Source of the DNA: a bacterium
Lineage (GTDB): Bacteria > Cyanobacteriota > Vampirovibrionia > Gastranaerophilales > Gastranaerophilaceae
Length of the DNA stretch: 63,719 bases
Assembly: GCA_024408855.1 (NCBI GenBank)
Contig: JAKSUQ010000010.1
Location: 1-63,719, forward strand
Reading direction: 5' to 3'
Below are positions 40,488 through 50,021 of this stretch, one piece after another. Within the stretch, counting starts at the first letter, position 1; each line of letters starts with the position of its first letter. The translations under genes were made by a program, and so were the position numbers. Below the pieces are notes generated by a model. It made no database searches and was not told where the DNA came from. It worked only from the letters and a program-made list of their open reading frames with translations.

Positions 40488-43295
40488 ATGGTTGTGGAAA
40501 TATCGAAAATTTGTTCTGTCGGAAATCTTTCAGTGCCGTCTTTTAAGGAAAAGGATAAGACTAATACTGAAAGGATTGTCGTGCGTGAACTACATTCAGT
40601 TGTGCCGGACTATAATATAAAAAGACCTCAAAAGTATACAAATATCGGAGTTTCCGAACTTTCCAACGGACTAAAAATATATTCCTACAAACTTGCAAAT
40701 GGGCATAGAGTTTCCATTATACCTATGGAAAATTCCCCTGCAACAGTGAAAAATTATGTAAATGTCGGTTCTATGAATGAAACAGATGATATTAAAGGTA
40801 TAAGTCATTTCTTGGAACATATGGCGTTCAATGGGACGAACGGACTTGACGGACATGTAAAGTTGAATATGGGAGATTCATTTAAAAAAATAGATGAACT
40901 TGGCGGGATATCTAATGCCAGTACAAACTATTCTGTTACGGATTATTATAATACAACGGCATTGCTTGATGATGCTGATTTGGAAAAACAAATAGAAATT
41001 ATTGCATCAATGGCGGAAGATTTAACACTTTCTTCTGAGATGATTGAAAAAGAAAAATATGCGGTTTGTTCCGAAATCGATATGTATTCTGATGAGTCTT
41101 TTACAATAGCGAGTGATCAAACACTCAGGACCCTTTTTAACATAAGAAGTTCTGCTGATGAAATGGTTGCCGGTAGTGTAAAACATATTCAAAATCTTGA
41201 TAAGGATAAGGTTAGAGCATATTACGAAAAATACTATATTCCTGAAAACATGCATCTGGTCATTACAGGGAATGTGAATCCTCAGGGTACAATAGAATTG
41301 GTGGCAAAAAATTTTTGTTCAACAAGAAAACAGACGCAAAATAGGTATGAAGAAAAGTTAGTACCGATATCAGAAATGGTCAGAAAAGATTATATATCTG
41401 ACAAAGCAGACTCAACTATGATTATGTTCGGTTTTGCAGGTCCAAAAGTTTCTGATTTGAAAGATACTATTCTGACTCAAATCGCAATGGAGTACCTCGA
41501 TACAGGAGAAGCAAATTTTACACAAGAACTGGATTCTTATGGTACAAAGATTTCTATTTTAGGAAGAGAAAAAATTTCTACCAATACATATGCCCCGAGC
41601 TTTTTGTATTGCGGATTAGAATGTTCGGAAGAAAACTCTGAACCAGTTTTAAAAGTTTTGTCTAATAAATTGAATAGTTTGGAAATTAAAAACGAGAAAA
41701 CATTGAACAATATAAAAAAAATGCTTATAAGAGAATATAATAATTCTCTTGAGTATTCTGATGTTGTAAATTCAACAGTCGGTATTTCTTTTTTCAATAA
41801 CTGTGACGGATATTTAACGAATTATATTGATACTGTTAAAAGTATTACGTTAGAGGACATAAATAATTACTTTAAAAAGTATATGGATGTTTCAAAATCT
41901 GCAATTACTGTTGTCCATCCGGAAGTGTCTCCAGAACAAATAAAAAAGAATTACCAAAAAGTAAATAACGTTAATTTCAGAGGAAAAGAAAGAACTCCTT
42001 TAAATCTTGAAAAAGTATCTGTTCAAACTTTGCCGAATAATTATAAATTGGCACTTGTAAAATCAAATAATGAAAATACCTCATACATTATTGAGCTAAG
42101 ATTTCCATTATTGAAAGATATAAATCCTGCAACATATGGTGTATTGGAAGAAATGCTCATACGAAGCCATCCTGATATGAGTTATTCAGAATATTTGGAA
42201 TATATGGAGGATAACGGAATGTCAGACAAATGGGATTTGGATAAAGAACATTTGGCAATCTGTGTTTCTTCAGATGGGGATGCTTTTACAAATTCTGTTA
42301 ATGCAATAAATGATACGCTTTCTTGTCCTGATTTTTCAAAAGAAAAAATGATTGAAGCTGTTGATTATATAAAAGATAATTTAAGCAGGTGTAGTTATGA
42401 TGCATCAGATCTGTATAATTCTTATGAATCAAAACAAAATCCATATATGATTTCTATCGAGGATGTGTTAGAAAATATAGATAAGGTTACACTTGCTGAT
42501 GTTAAAAAGTTGTATAGGCACATTATGAATAATTCAACAGGTGTTATAACAGCAAATTTGCCCGAAAATGATTCACATAAAGAAAATGAGTTAATCAATG
42601 GATTTTCTGAATTAAACAATGTAAAGCCTTATAATTACATTGTTTCAAAAAGATATGTGCAAAATAATGCACCGGTAGTTCTTACAAAATCAAAGCCTTA
42701 TGCTCAAGCAAATATTAATGAAATTTTTAAATTCGAATCAAATAACTCATTGAAAGAAGAAATTACAGTATTACTCATGAACAGTATTCTCTCAAGTTCT
42801 GCATCCATAGGTCTTTTTAATAACTTAAGAGAAAAGGAACATTTAGCATATTCTGTTCATTCATTTCCGATAATAAGAGGAGATTTGGGAAGAATTATAC
42901 TTAGTATACAAACCACAACTGATAATAAGGAAACTGGTGTAACGTCTTATGAAAATCTTCAAAGATCGATAAATGGGTTTAATAATCAAATAAGACAGCT
43001 TGTTAATTCAGAATATACTGATGAAGAATTAGAAACAGCAAAACGTGCATTAAAAACTCAAGTATTGGATTTAGAAAGTACTATTTCAAAACTTGATAAT
43101 GTAATGGCATCAATTTCGTTGGGTGATGCCCCTGATAGGGTTAATAAAATGTTTAAAATGATTGATAATATTACAAGAGAAGATATAGATGAAATGTCTG
43201 GCAAAATATTTTCTTCAGCTCCGATTTATTCAATAGTAGCTTCAAATGATACTCTTGAATACAACAAAGAATTTTTAGAGTCTATAAAAGAGTAG
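40488..43295 (+). CDS. Two-module M16 zinc metallopeptidase
   Basis: The 935 residues are about twice a single M16 subunit, as in pitrilysin/insulinase-type or PreP-like enzymes. The zinc motif is GISHFLEHMAFNGT, with His107, Glu110 and His111; the third ligand is the Glu near EIDMYSDE. The second half has the family's GLFNNLREKEHLAYSVHS (Arg/Tyr region). Residues 1-50, before the first beta strand (SELSNGLKIYSYKLANGHRV), are an extra polar segment with SVPSFKEK. There is no signal peptide and no clear ribosome binding site. It probably degrades peptides in the cytosol. Another M16 protein without a zinc site is encoded at 34.1 kb. Confidence 0.88.
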   Translation: MVVEISKICSVGNLSVPSFKEKDKTNTERIVVRELHSVVPDYNIKRPQKYTNIGVSELSNGLKIYSYKLANGHRVSIIPMENSPATVKNYVNVGSMNETDDIKGISHFLEHMAFNGTNGLDGHVKLNMGDSFKKIDELGGISNASTNYSVTDYYNTTALLDDADLEKQIEIIASMAEDLTLSSEMIEKEKYAVCSEIDMYSDESFTIASDQTLRTLFNIRSSADEMVAGSVKHIQNLDKDKVRAYYEKYYIPENMHLVITGNVNPQGTIELVAKNFCSTRKQTQNRYEEKLVPISEMVRKDYISDKADSTMIMFGFAGPKVSDLKDTILTQIAMEYLDTGEANFTQELDSYGTKISILGREKISTNTYAPSFLYCGLECSEENSEPVLKVLSNKLNSLEIKNEKTLNNIKKMLIREYNNSLEYSDVVNSTVGISFFNNCDGYLTNYIDTVKSITLEDINNYFKKYMDVSKSAITVVHPEVSPEQIKKNYQKVNNVNFRGKERTPLNLEKVSVQTLPNNYKLALVKSNNENTSYIIELRFPLLKDINPATYGVLEEMLIRSHPDMSYSEYLEYMEDNGMSDKWDLDKEHLAICVSSDGDAFTNSVNAINDTLSCPDFSKEKMIEAVDYIKDNLSRCSYDASDLYNSYESKQNPYMISIEDVLENIDKVTLADVKKLYRHIMNNSTGVITANLPENDSHKENELINGFSELNNVKPYNYIVSKRYVQNNAPVVLTKSKPYAQANINEIFKFESNNSLKEEITVLLMNSILSSSASIGLFNNLREKEHLAYSVHSFPIIRGDLGRIILSIQTTTDNKETGVTSYENLQRSINGFNNQIRQLVNSEYTDEELETAKRALKTQVLDLESTISKLDNVMASISLGDAPDRVNKMFKMIDNITREDIDEMSGKIFSSAPIYSIVASNDTLEYNKEFLESIKE

Positions 43296-43370
43296 TAAAT
43301 ACTACCAATTGGGCAATATTTATTTTAAATATGGTTTATGGTATTATTATGATATTGGAGAGGTTGTATA

Positions 43371-46016
43371 ATGATAGATTTGTTATTAAAATTGCTCGGA
43401 GATCCGAACGAAAAAAAGGTAAAAAAAGTTTTAGGGATAATTGATCATATAAATTCGCTTGAACAAGACTTTGAAAAATTGACAGATGAAGAATTAAAAG
43501 CCAAAACAGATGAATTCAAATTGTTTTTGGCAACAAGGCAGAAGTCAGATAATCCAAAAGCGGACAGAATATTAGAAAAAGAAGCTCTTGATAAGATATT
43601 GCCGGAAGCGTTTGCAACAGTGAGAGAAGCCGGAAAAAGAGTTCTGAATATGCGCCACTTTGATGTGCAATTAATTGGCGGATATTTTTTACATAACGGA
43701 CATATTGCGGAAATGCGAACAGGTGAAGGTAAAACACTTGTCGCAACTCTTGCTGCATACCTAAACGCTCTGACGGGGAAAGGCGTCCACGTTATAACTG
43801 TCAATGATTATCTTGCTAAACGTGATAGTGAATGGATGGGCAAAATTTATAAATTTTTAGGTTTATCTGTTGGTGTTATTCTTTCAAATCAACATGATGC
43901 GGAAGAATTTGACAGAAAAAGAAGTGCATATGCTTGTGATATCACTTACGGGACAAATAATGAATTTGGTTTTGATTATCTTAGGGATAATATGGCAACT
44001 TCAAAAGAAATGCTTGTACAAAGACCTTTTAATTATGCAATTATAGACGAAGTTGACAGTATTCTTATTGACGAAGCGAGGACACCGCTTATAATAAGTG
44101 GTAGAGTTGAAAAATCAGCCGATACATATAATCTTATGGCAAAAGTAGCACCGCAACTCACAAAAGATACAGATTATGAAGTTGATGAAAAGAATAAAAA
44201 TATTATATTTACGGAAGACGGAATTGATAAAGCTCAAGATATAATTGGTTGTAAAGATTTGTTTGATATAAATAATCAATATGCTCATGATCTATTGAAT
44301 GCTCTTAAAGCAAAAGAGTTATTTATAAAAGATACTGATTATGTTGTCAAAGACGGCGAAATTATGATAGTTGATGAGTTTACAGGACGACTTATGCCGG
44401 GACGTCGTTGGTCAGACGGATTGCATCAGGCTATTGAAGCAAAAGAGGGAGTACAAATTCAAGATGAAACCCAAACTCTTGCAAGCATTACTTTCCAAAA
44501 CCTGTTTAGATTGTATCCGAAGTTATCCGGCATGACAGGTACTGCTATGACGGAAGAAGCTGAGTTTGGTAAAATATACAATTTAGAAGTAACAGCAATT
44601 CCTACTAACAGAACAGATATTAGAGTTGACAATCCTGACGTTATTTATAAATCTGAATTGGGTAAGTATAATGCGGTTGTCGAGGATATTATAAAACAGC
44701 ATGAAATTGGACGTCCTGTACTTGTAGGAACCGTAAGTATTGAAAAATCAGAATTGATTTCAGCTCTTTTAAAGAAAAAAGGTATAAAACATAACGTTTT
44801 GAATGCAAAACAACATGAAAAAGAAGCATATATTATTGCACAGGCAGGTAGAGTAGGAGCTGTTACAATAGCTACTAATATGGCAGGTCGAGGAACGGAT
44901 ATTCTTTTGGGTGGTAATGCGGAATATCTTGCAAAAGAAAATCTCGAGAAATCAAATATAACTCCAGAGTCTGATAATTATGAAGAATTGAAAAATAAGT
45001 CATTGGAAGATGCCAGAAAAATAACAGAAGTTGAACATTCGAAGGTTGTTGAGCTTGGAGGTTTACATGTTATCGGTACCGAACGACATGAATCCCGAAG
45101 AATTGATAATCAATTAAGAGGCAGAGCCGCAAGACAGGGTGATCCGGGGTCAACAAGATTTTTCTTGTCATTGGAGGATAATCTTATGAGAATCTTCGGA
45201 GGAGATAAGATTACAAATTTGATGAATATGTTGAATATTGAGGAAAATATGGCGATAGAATCTTCCTTAATAACAAGGCAAATTCAATCTGCGCAAAAGA
45301 AAGTTGAAACTTATCATTTTGATATAAGAAAAAATGTGCTTCAATATGATGATGTTATGAATATTCAAAGAGAAAAGTTTTATGCACAAAGACGAAAAGT
45401 TTTGGAAGGGAAAAATCTTAATGACGATATCAAATATATGATAGACAGAGAAATTGATCGTCTTTTAAAGAGTTATATAGCGCCGGAAATGAATTCTGAA
45501 GAATATATTTATGAAGATTTGGAAACAATGATAAAAGAACTCCATTCCAATATACCGCAGTTGGCATACATAGGAGTTGACGATATAAAATCTTTTCGTT
45601 ATTCTCGTTTGTATGAATCTTTAACTGAAGCCGCTCAAAAAGCATACAAGGAACATGAAACGGAAATTATTGGGTTTTATAATTCTATTATGGAGCAATA
45701 TGATCCTGATGCCGTAAAACAAGAGCTTTTTACAGAGAACAATATTATGAGAGGATTAGAAAGAGATGTTCTGCTCAGAGTCGTTGATAACCAATGGATA
45801 GATCATTTACACAACATTGATATGCTTAAAGAGGGTATAGGTTTGAGAGCGTATGGACAGAAAGATCCGCTAATTGAGTACAAAAAAGAAGCATATGATA
45901 TGTTTAATAAAATGATGTATGAAATTCAAAGTAATACTGTTCGTTATATATTTAGAGCGAAATTCGGAATACAGTTTGTTTCTGACGAGGGTGTTGAAAT
46001 TATTGATCAAAAATAA
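43371..46016 (+). CDS. secA: Preprotein translocase ATPase SecA
   Basis: The motor of Sec export. The product has 881 residues. Walker A is [17 protein letters not shown], the DEAD-like box is [20 protein letters not shown], and motif VI is in the region [20 protein letters not shown]. The preprotein cross-linking domain and the helical scaffold ([20 protein letters not shown]) are present. The C-terminal Cys-rich SecB/lipid-binding zinc motif is absent, as in several lineages. GGAG lies upstream of the ATG. secY is not in the window, in line with the broken spc cluster. Confidence 0.97.
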   Translation: MIDLLLKLLGDPNEKKVKKVLGIIDHINSLEQDFEKLTDEELKAKTDEFKLFLATRQKSDNPKADRILEKEALDKILPEAFATVREAGKRVLNMRHFDVQLIGGYFLHNGHIAEMRTGEGKTLVATLAAYLNALTGKGVHVITVNDYLAKRDSEWMGKIYKFLGLSVGVILSNQHDAEEFDRKRSAYACDITYGTNNEFGFDYLRDNMATSKEMLVQRPFNYAIIDEVDSILIDEARTPLIISGRVEKSADTYNLMAKVAPQLTKDTDYEVDEKNKNIIFTEDGIDKAQDIIGCKDLFDINNQYAHDLLNALKAKELFIKDTDYVVKDGEIMIVDEFTGRLMPGRRWSDGLHQAIEAKEGVQIQDETQTLASITFQNLFRLYPKLSGMTGTAMTEEAEFGKIYNLEVTAIPTNRTDIRVDNPDVIYKSELGKYNAVVEDIIKQHEIGRPVLVGTVSIEKSELISALLKKKGIKHNVLNAKQHEKEAYIIAQAGRVGAVTIATNMAGRGTDILLGGNAEYLAKENLEKSNITPESDNYEELKNKSLEDARKITEVEHSKVVELGGLHVIGTERHESRRIDNQLRGRAARQGDPGSTRFFLSLEDNLMRIFGGDKITNLMNMLNIEENMAIESSLITRQIQSAQKKVETYHFDIRKNVLQYDDVMNIQREKFYAQRRKVLEGKNLNDDIKYMIDREIDRLLKSYIAPEMNSEEYIYEDLETMIKELHSNIPQLAYIGVDDIKSFRYSRLYESLTEAAQKAYKEHETEIIGFYNSIMEQYDPDAVKQELFTENNIMRGLERDVLLRVVDNQWIDHLHNIDMLKEGIGLRAYGQKDPLIEYKKEAYDMFNKMMYEIQSNTVRYIFRAKFGIQFVSDEGVEIIDQK

Positions 46017-46035
46017 GCTGTTTTGTAATTAATTT

Positions 46036-46088
46036 TTATACTTAATAAATATTTACAATATAAAAACGCTGTAAGTATAAGGTTTTTT
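46036..46088 (+). terminator. Possible terminator of secA
   Basis: TTATACTTA (46036-46044) pairs exactly with TAAGTATAA (46072-46080), followed by GGTTTTTT. The 27-base loop is long and the stem A/T-rich, so the call is tentative. The same arms occur upstream of rubrerythrin. Confidence 0.4.
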
Positions 46089-46182
46089 AACTTTTTGTGT
46101 ATAGAAAAAAAAAATTGCAGGCAATTTCTTTATCTTCAAAAACTTATATTATATATGAGGATATTTTGTAAAGGAGATAACC

Positions 46183-47865
46183 ATGGAAATAAACGAAATT
46201 AAAGCAGTGAAACTTGATGTACAAAAAACAGATGCTATTGGAAAATCGTCATCTGGGAAAGATGCCTCAGTTTGGGGTGATGGATTTTCAAGTACAAATG
46301 GTGATAGTGTAACTATTTCATCAAACGATAAAAAATCTGATGATAAAAGCGGAAGAACAACAGGCGAAAATGAAACTCTGGACAGAGCAAATGCAATTGC
46401 AATGTTGGAATCTAAAATTGCAGGAATAGTAGCTCTTATTGGTAAAAAAGATAAACCCATGGAAGCAGGTGTCGTTGCAGAAATTAAGAAGGATGAAAAA
46501 TCTTTGAACATAGAACTTACAAATAAAGGTTCCGGTCAAAATGGTATTGCTTCTTTGGATGATGAAATCAGAAATCAACAATCTATAATGAATGATTTGG
46601 CTAATGATTTGAAGTCTGCGGTAGTGAACTTAGGAGGTGATGCGCGTACTTCAGCAATGAATAGAATAAACAACGAATATTCGAAACACCAAAGTAACAT
46701 AAGTATGCTTGAGGGTGCAAAAGAAGAGATTAATAAAGCATATTTGAGGGGCAAAACCGTAGAAGAACTTGAAGATGCAAAAACGCAAACAGAGACAGCT
46801 TTAAAAGCAACTCTTGAGGATAAAGATGCACGAAAGGAAGCTTATAGTGCAGGTAAAAAGACCATTGATGATCAAGTAAAGACAGAATTAGAAAAAATAC
46901 AAGAAGAAAGAATTGAATGGCTTGGAGATCCAAAAGATGAAACAAACGTAGGAAAATATGCCGAATATAAAGAGGCAAATAGAAGTGCTATTGAAAAAAA
47001 TGAAGTCCCGCCATACGTATCTTATGTAGATCCAAAAACAGGGAAAGAAGAGGTCTATGTAGATAAAATGTTAGTTGAAAAATTAACTGAATATCAAGAA
47101 AAATGTGCAAAACGTGAATTTGTATTTAGCCAAATGGATGCGAGTACAAAACAAGGTTTGGCTGAATTGAAAACAATAGATTCACAAATCGAAACTGCAG
47201 AGAAGGCTTTGAAACAAGTTCAAGCGGAACTTGATGAGTTAACAAATAAAGCTGCTGTTCCGGGTTCAGGTGTAACAGGTGAACAATTGAGTGCTAAAGA
47301 AAAGTTGGTTACTGCTGCTCAAGAAAAAGTAGATGCTTTAATAAGTGATAAAGATGCTAAAAGCTATGCGGTTCGACATGTAAGAGTTACTGGTAGTAAT
47401 GGTAATGTAACAGAAGAAGATTATATCGCTATTTGTGAAGATATTAATAACAGCGCAGGTGTTGTAAATATGTATAAAGAAAAATACAACAAAGGTGTTG
47501 ATGCTGTTTATGCTAAATATGAAGCTCAAAAGAAAGCTGAATTAACTCGCAAAGAAAAAGATATAACTGATTATGAAAAAGTTATGGAAACAGAATTAAA
47601 GGCTTATAAAGACGGTACAAAATCACCTGCTCGCCATATATGTCTAACAAAAGAAGATGCAGTAGCTTATGGTATGAATTATGCAAAAGAGTATTTAAAG
47701 GCATATTATCAAGGAATTGACGCGAAAACGCTTGAAGAATATATCCGAAATGTTGAAGTCCAAACAACCGAATACAAATATGTTCCAAGTAAACGAAATG
47801 CAACCGGTAATACTTTCTACATACCAAAATATATTTCAAAAGCCGGAGTTGTTCAAATCAAATAA
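46183..47865 (+). CDS. Long coiled-coil protein of unknown function
   Basis: The product has 560 residues and no family is recognised. After a polar, disordered N-terminus (1-65, Ser/Asp/Gly/Lys-rich), charged heptad-like segments with high helix and coiled-coil character run through most of the length. Examples are ELEDAKTQTETALKATLEDK and ETAEKALKQVQAELDELTNK. A short compact part (about 395-420) and a C-terminal region rich in Tyr and Lys (about 510-560, TTEYKYVPSKRNATGNTFYI) follow. No signal peptide or membrane segment. AAAGGAG precedes the ATG. Its own terminator follows. It could be a surface or internal filament protein; this is open. Confidence 0.6.
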   Translation: MEINEIKAVKLDVQKTDAIGKSSSGKDASVWGDGFSSTNGDSVTISSNDKKSDDKSGRTTGENETLDRANAIAMLESKIAGIVALIGKKDKPMEAGVVAEIKKDEKSLNIELTNKGSGQNGIASLDDEIRNQQSIMNDLANDLKSAVVNLGGDARTSAMNRINNEYSKHQSNISMLEGAKEEINKAYLRGKTVEELEDAKTQTETALKATLEDKDARKEAYSAGKKTIDDQVKTELEKIQEERIEWLGDPKDETNVGKYAEYKEANRSAIEKNEVPPYVSYVDPKTGKEEVYVDKMLVEKLTEYQEKCAKREFVFSQMDASTKQGLAELKTIDSQIETAEKALKQVQAELDELTNKAAVPGSGVTGEQLSAKEKLVTAAQEKVDALISDKDAKSYAVRHVRVTGSNGNVTEEDYIAICEDINNSAGVVNMYKEKYNKGVDAVYAKYEAQKKAELTRKEKDITDYEKVMETELKAYKDGTKSPARHICLTKEDAVAYGMNYAKEYLKAYYQGIDAKTLEEYIRNVEVQTTEYKYVPSKRNATGNTFYIPKYISKAGVVQIK

Positions 47866-47894
47866 TAGTATTTCATTATAAATTTTCATAAAGG

Positions 47895-47935
47895 CAAAGA
47901 ATTTCGACAATATGTCGAAGTTCTTTGTTTTGTTA
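47895..47935 (+). terminator. Terminator of the coiled-coil gene
   Basis: CAAAGAA-t-TTCGAC, a 5-base loop, GTCGAA-g-TTCTTTG and then TTTTGTT. A 13-bp stem with one mismatch. Confidence 0.8.
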
Positions 47936-48005
47936 AGGGGTTCTATTAAAACTTTTTTTTAATCATTTTTTATTGTATAATCTATAAAAAACAGCTGAGG
48001 GAATT

Positions 48006-48272
48006 ATGGAAATCGGAATAGTTACAGTAATTGTTATTGTTATTGCCTTTTTTGTGTTAAAAAGTGTAATCAGTTTTAGTTTGAAAGTTATAGGAATTGC
48101 ATTATTAATCGGAATAATATCTTTGAGTATTTACATTTGCTCACAAAAACCGGATATGCATAAGCCTTTTTCTATGGATACAGTGGAGTATCTGTTAAAA
48201 AAGAATGACGATGGCTCTATGACAACAACAAAACAGGTTACTCAAACTTCATACAGAAAGGTACAAAAATAA
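48006..48272 (+). CDS. Small membrane protein, first gene of the envelope operon
   Basis: The product has 88 residues. Two adjacent hydrophobic helices (GIVTVIVIVIAFFVLKSVIS and VIGIALLIGIISLSIYIC) are followed by a polar tail of about 38 residues. No family is recognised. GAGGGAATT precedes the ATG. Its stop overlaps the next ATG by one base (TAATG). It is at the head of six colinear genes without room for terminators, so it belongs to that set. Confidence 0.65.
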   Translation: MEIGIVTVIVIVIAFFVLKSVISFSLKVIGIALLIGIISLSIYICSQKPDMHKPFSMDTVEYLLKKNDDGSMTTTKQVTQTSYRKVQK

Positions 48273-49309
48273 TGCTAAAAAAAATATTTGCATTAGCAAC
48301 ATTGTTCTTTTTTACAGCATCAAATTCTTGTTTTGCGTTTAGTGAATTGTATTATCTGAAAAACATCAAAACGACAGAAATAGTACCTGTTGTTGAAGAT
48401 GGACTGAGAAAATACAGCTTTAATATTGTAAAATATGATCCGTATTATTCAATATCTTCTGATGGAGCATCCTCTTCAGTAATCATATTGCAACAAAGCG
48501 GCGATAATATGTTCTATTACTACAATTCGAACTCAAATACAAGGGTAAATAAATATATTTTAAAAGAGGTAGCTAATAGAAATATTGTATGTGAGCAATC
48601 CTTTAACTCAAGTATAATCAGTATATATGACAATTTAGCAGAAAATATTATTCCACAAAATAATGAAACGAACAGATATACTTTTAATGACGAGGAGTTT
48701 TCAGGGAATACTCCATCTTATGCTTATAAATCACCGGAACAAGCAAATTCTTTCTATGGACGGGTTTCGCAAATATCTTCCGGAACTGTTTTAAAAGCGT
48801 ATTTACAAAATTCAATAAATACTGCGACAGCTACAAAAGGGGAGCAAGTAACTGCTGTCCTTACAGAAAATGTAACACTTGGAAACAGTGTTGTATTTCC
48901 TCAGGGCAGTTTGTTGTATGGAACTCTTTCAAAAGCAGGGAATGCGACATATGGATCCAGAAATGGTCGGGTCGTAATCAATTTTACAAGTTTGGTAACT
49001 CCGGAAAATAAGACATATCAAATAGCAACGGAAGCTATCGATTTTTCCGTTGCTAATGAGGGAAAAGCAAAATCAACAATACAATCTGCCGCAACAACAG
49101 CAGCAGTTGGAGCCATAGTAGGTTTAGTATTTGCTATGTTAACTGACAGTAAATCCAAAATGAGAACAACTGCTATAAGTGCCGGTGTTGGTGCAGGTAG
49201 TTCGTTGGTTGCAAATTTGGCTCAAAAAGGTGTTGATGCAGAAATACCGTCTTATACCGAAATTGAAGTTACTTTAACTCAACCTGTAACGGTATCAGTA
49301 ACTGAATAA
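48272..49309 (+). CDS. Exported VirB10/TrbI-like protein
   Basis: The 345 residues begin with a signal peptide (KKIFALATLFFFTASNSCFA). The second half resembles the C-terminal beta-barrel domain of VirB10/TrbI. LKAYLQNSINTATATKGEQV, then TAVLTENVTLGNSVVFPQGS and LLYGTLSKAG, then VVINFTSLVTPENKTYQIA, reproduce the TrbI order 'v.A.l...v......lpqGs.l.G......grv.v.w..l..p.g...'. Near residues 270-310 a Gly/Ala-rich hydrophobic stretch may be a second membrane or antenna-like part. In type IV secretion such a protein links inner and outer membrane. No other VirB genes are present here, so the role is different or unknown. The N-terminal half is without known match. Confidence 0.65.
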   Translation: MLKKIFALATLFFFTASNSCFAFSELYYLKNIKTTEIVPVVEDGLRKYSFNIVKYDPYYSISSDGASSSVIILQQSGDNMFYYYNSNSNTRVNKYILKEVANRNIVCEQSFNSSIISIYDNLAENIIPQNNETNRYTFNDEEFSGNTPSYAYKSPEQANSFYGRVSQISSGTVLKAYLQNSINTATATKGEQVTAVLTENVTLGNSVVFPQGSLLYGTLSKAGNATYGSRNGRVVINFTSLVTPENKTYQIATEAIDFSVANEGKAKSTIQSAATTAAVGAIVGLVFAMLTDSKSKMRTTAISAGVGAGSSLVANLAQKGVDAEIPSYTEIEVTLTQPVTVSVTE

Positions 49310-49332
49310 ATAATATATATGAGGATAAAAGA

Positions 49333-50001
49333 ATGAACAAAAGATTAATAACGATAGGCTTTTTAATACTTGCAATTACAGTAATAGGCAAATTGCTTTT
49401 CTTTGCTGCAAAAAGCATTAAAGTAGACGAATTTAAAAAGGCTGCGATAATATTCTTAATAGATTCTTCTGCTTCTAATCAAAAAATGTTGCCTGAAGAG
49501 ATTAAATTTACAAAAAGTCTGTGCACAATTCTTGATCCGGAAGATCAAATTAAAATATTAAATGTCTCAGAAAATGCATACATAATTTATGAAGGTTCTC
49601 CGAGTGATGCAAAAGGAATTTCAAAATCTTTGGAAACATTTACAAAATACAATAGCCAGCACTATGGGACTGCTTATGGTGATGGTTTAAAGAAAGCGTT
49701 TGAACATTGTCTTACTATGAAAAAAGAAAATTATGTTCCATCTGTTGTTGTAATAGGAGATTTGGAAAATGAAGGGGATGTATCTAAGCAAATTGATTGG
49801 GACAGTTTACCTGATAATATTAGGAATGTACAGAAGTACATACCTGAAATATCTATGATGTTCGTTTTTGCATCTCCTGAAAAATTAGATTTAGTAAAAA
49901 CAAAACTTAATCCTGTTTTAGGTGAAAGCAAATTAATTATTGCAAACGAAACAAATATAGATAAAGCCTCCGGCAGATATCTAAAAGCAATAGGCAGATA
50001 A
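49333..50001 (+). CDS. Membrane-anchored von Willebrand factor A-domain protein
   Basis: The product has 222 residues. One N-terminal hydrophobic anchor (LITIGFLILAITVIGKLLFF) is followed by a VWA-type fold. The first strand is AAIIFLIDSSASN with the MIDAS motif DxSxS (Asp44, Ser46, Ser48). A Thr/Gly loop lies near HYGTAYGDG and an Asp near VVVIGDLENEGD supplies the other metal ligands. This points to metal-dependent protein binding outside or inside the inner membrane. GAGGATAAAAGA lies before the ATG. In the operon it sits between the VirB10-like and the polytopic membrane protein. Confidence 0.7.
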   Translation: MNKRLITIGFLILAITVIGKLLFFAAKSIKVDEFKKAAIIFLIDSSASNQKMLPEEIKFTKSLCTILDPEDQIKILNVSENAYIIYEGSPSDAKGISKSLETFTKYNSQHYGTAYGDGLKKAFEHCLTMKKENYVPSVVVIGDLENEGDVSKQIDWDSLPDNIRNVQKYIPEISMMFVFASPEKLDLVKTKLNPVLGESKLIIANETNIDKASGRYLKAIGR

Positions 50002-50021
50002 TCAAAGAGAAAGGATATAAT

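Noticed and set aside
46036-46080. Same regulator for this inverted repeat and the rubrerythrin palindrome
   Set aside because: The arms are the same A/T-rich 9-mer, but the 46 kb copy has a 27-base loop and a T-tract, fitting a terminator; coincidence is likely in AT-rich DNA.
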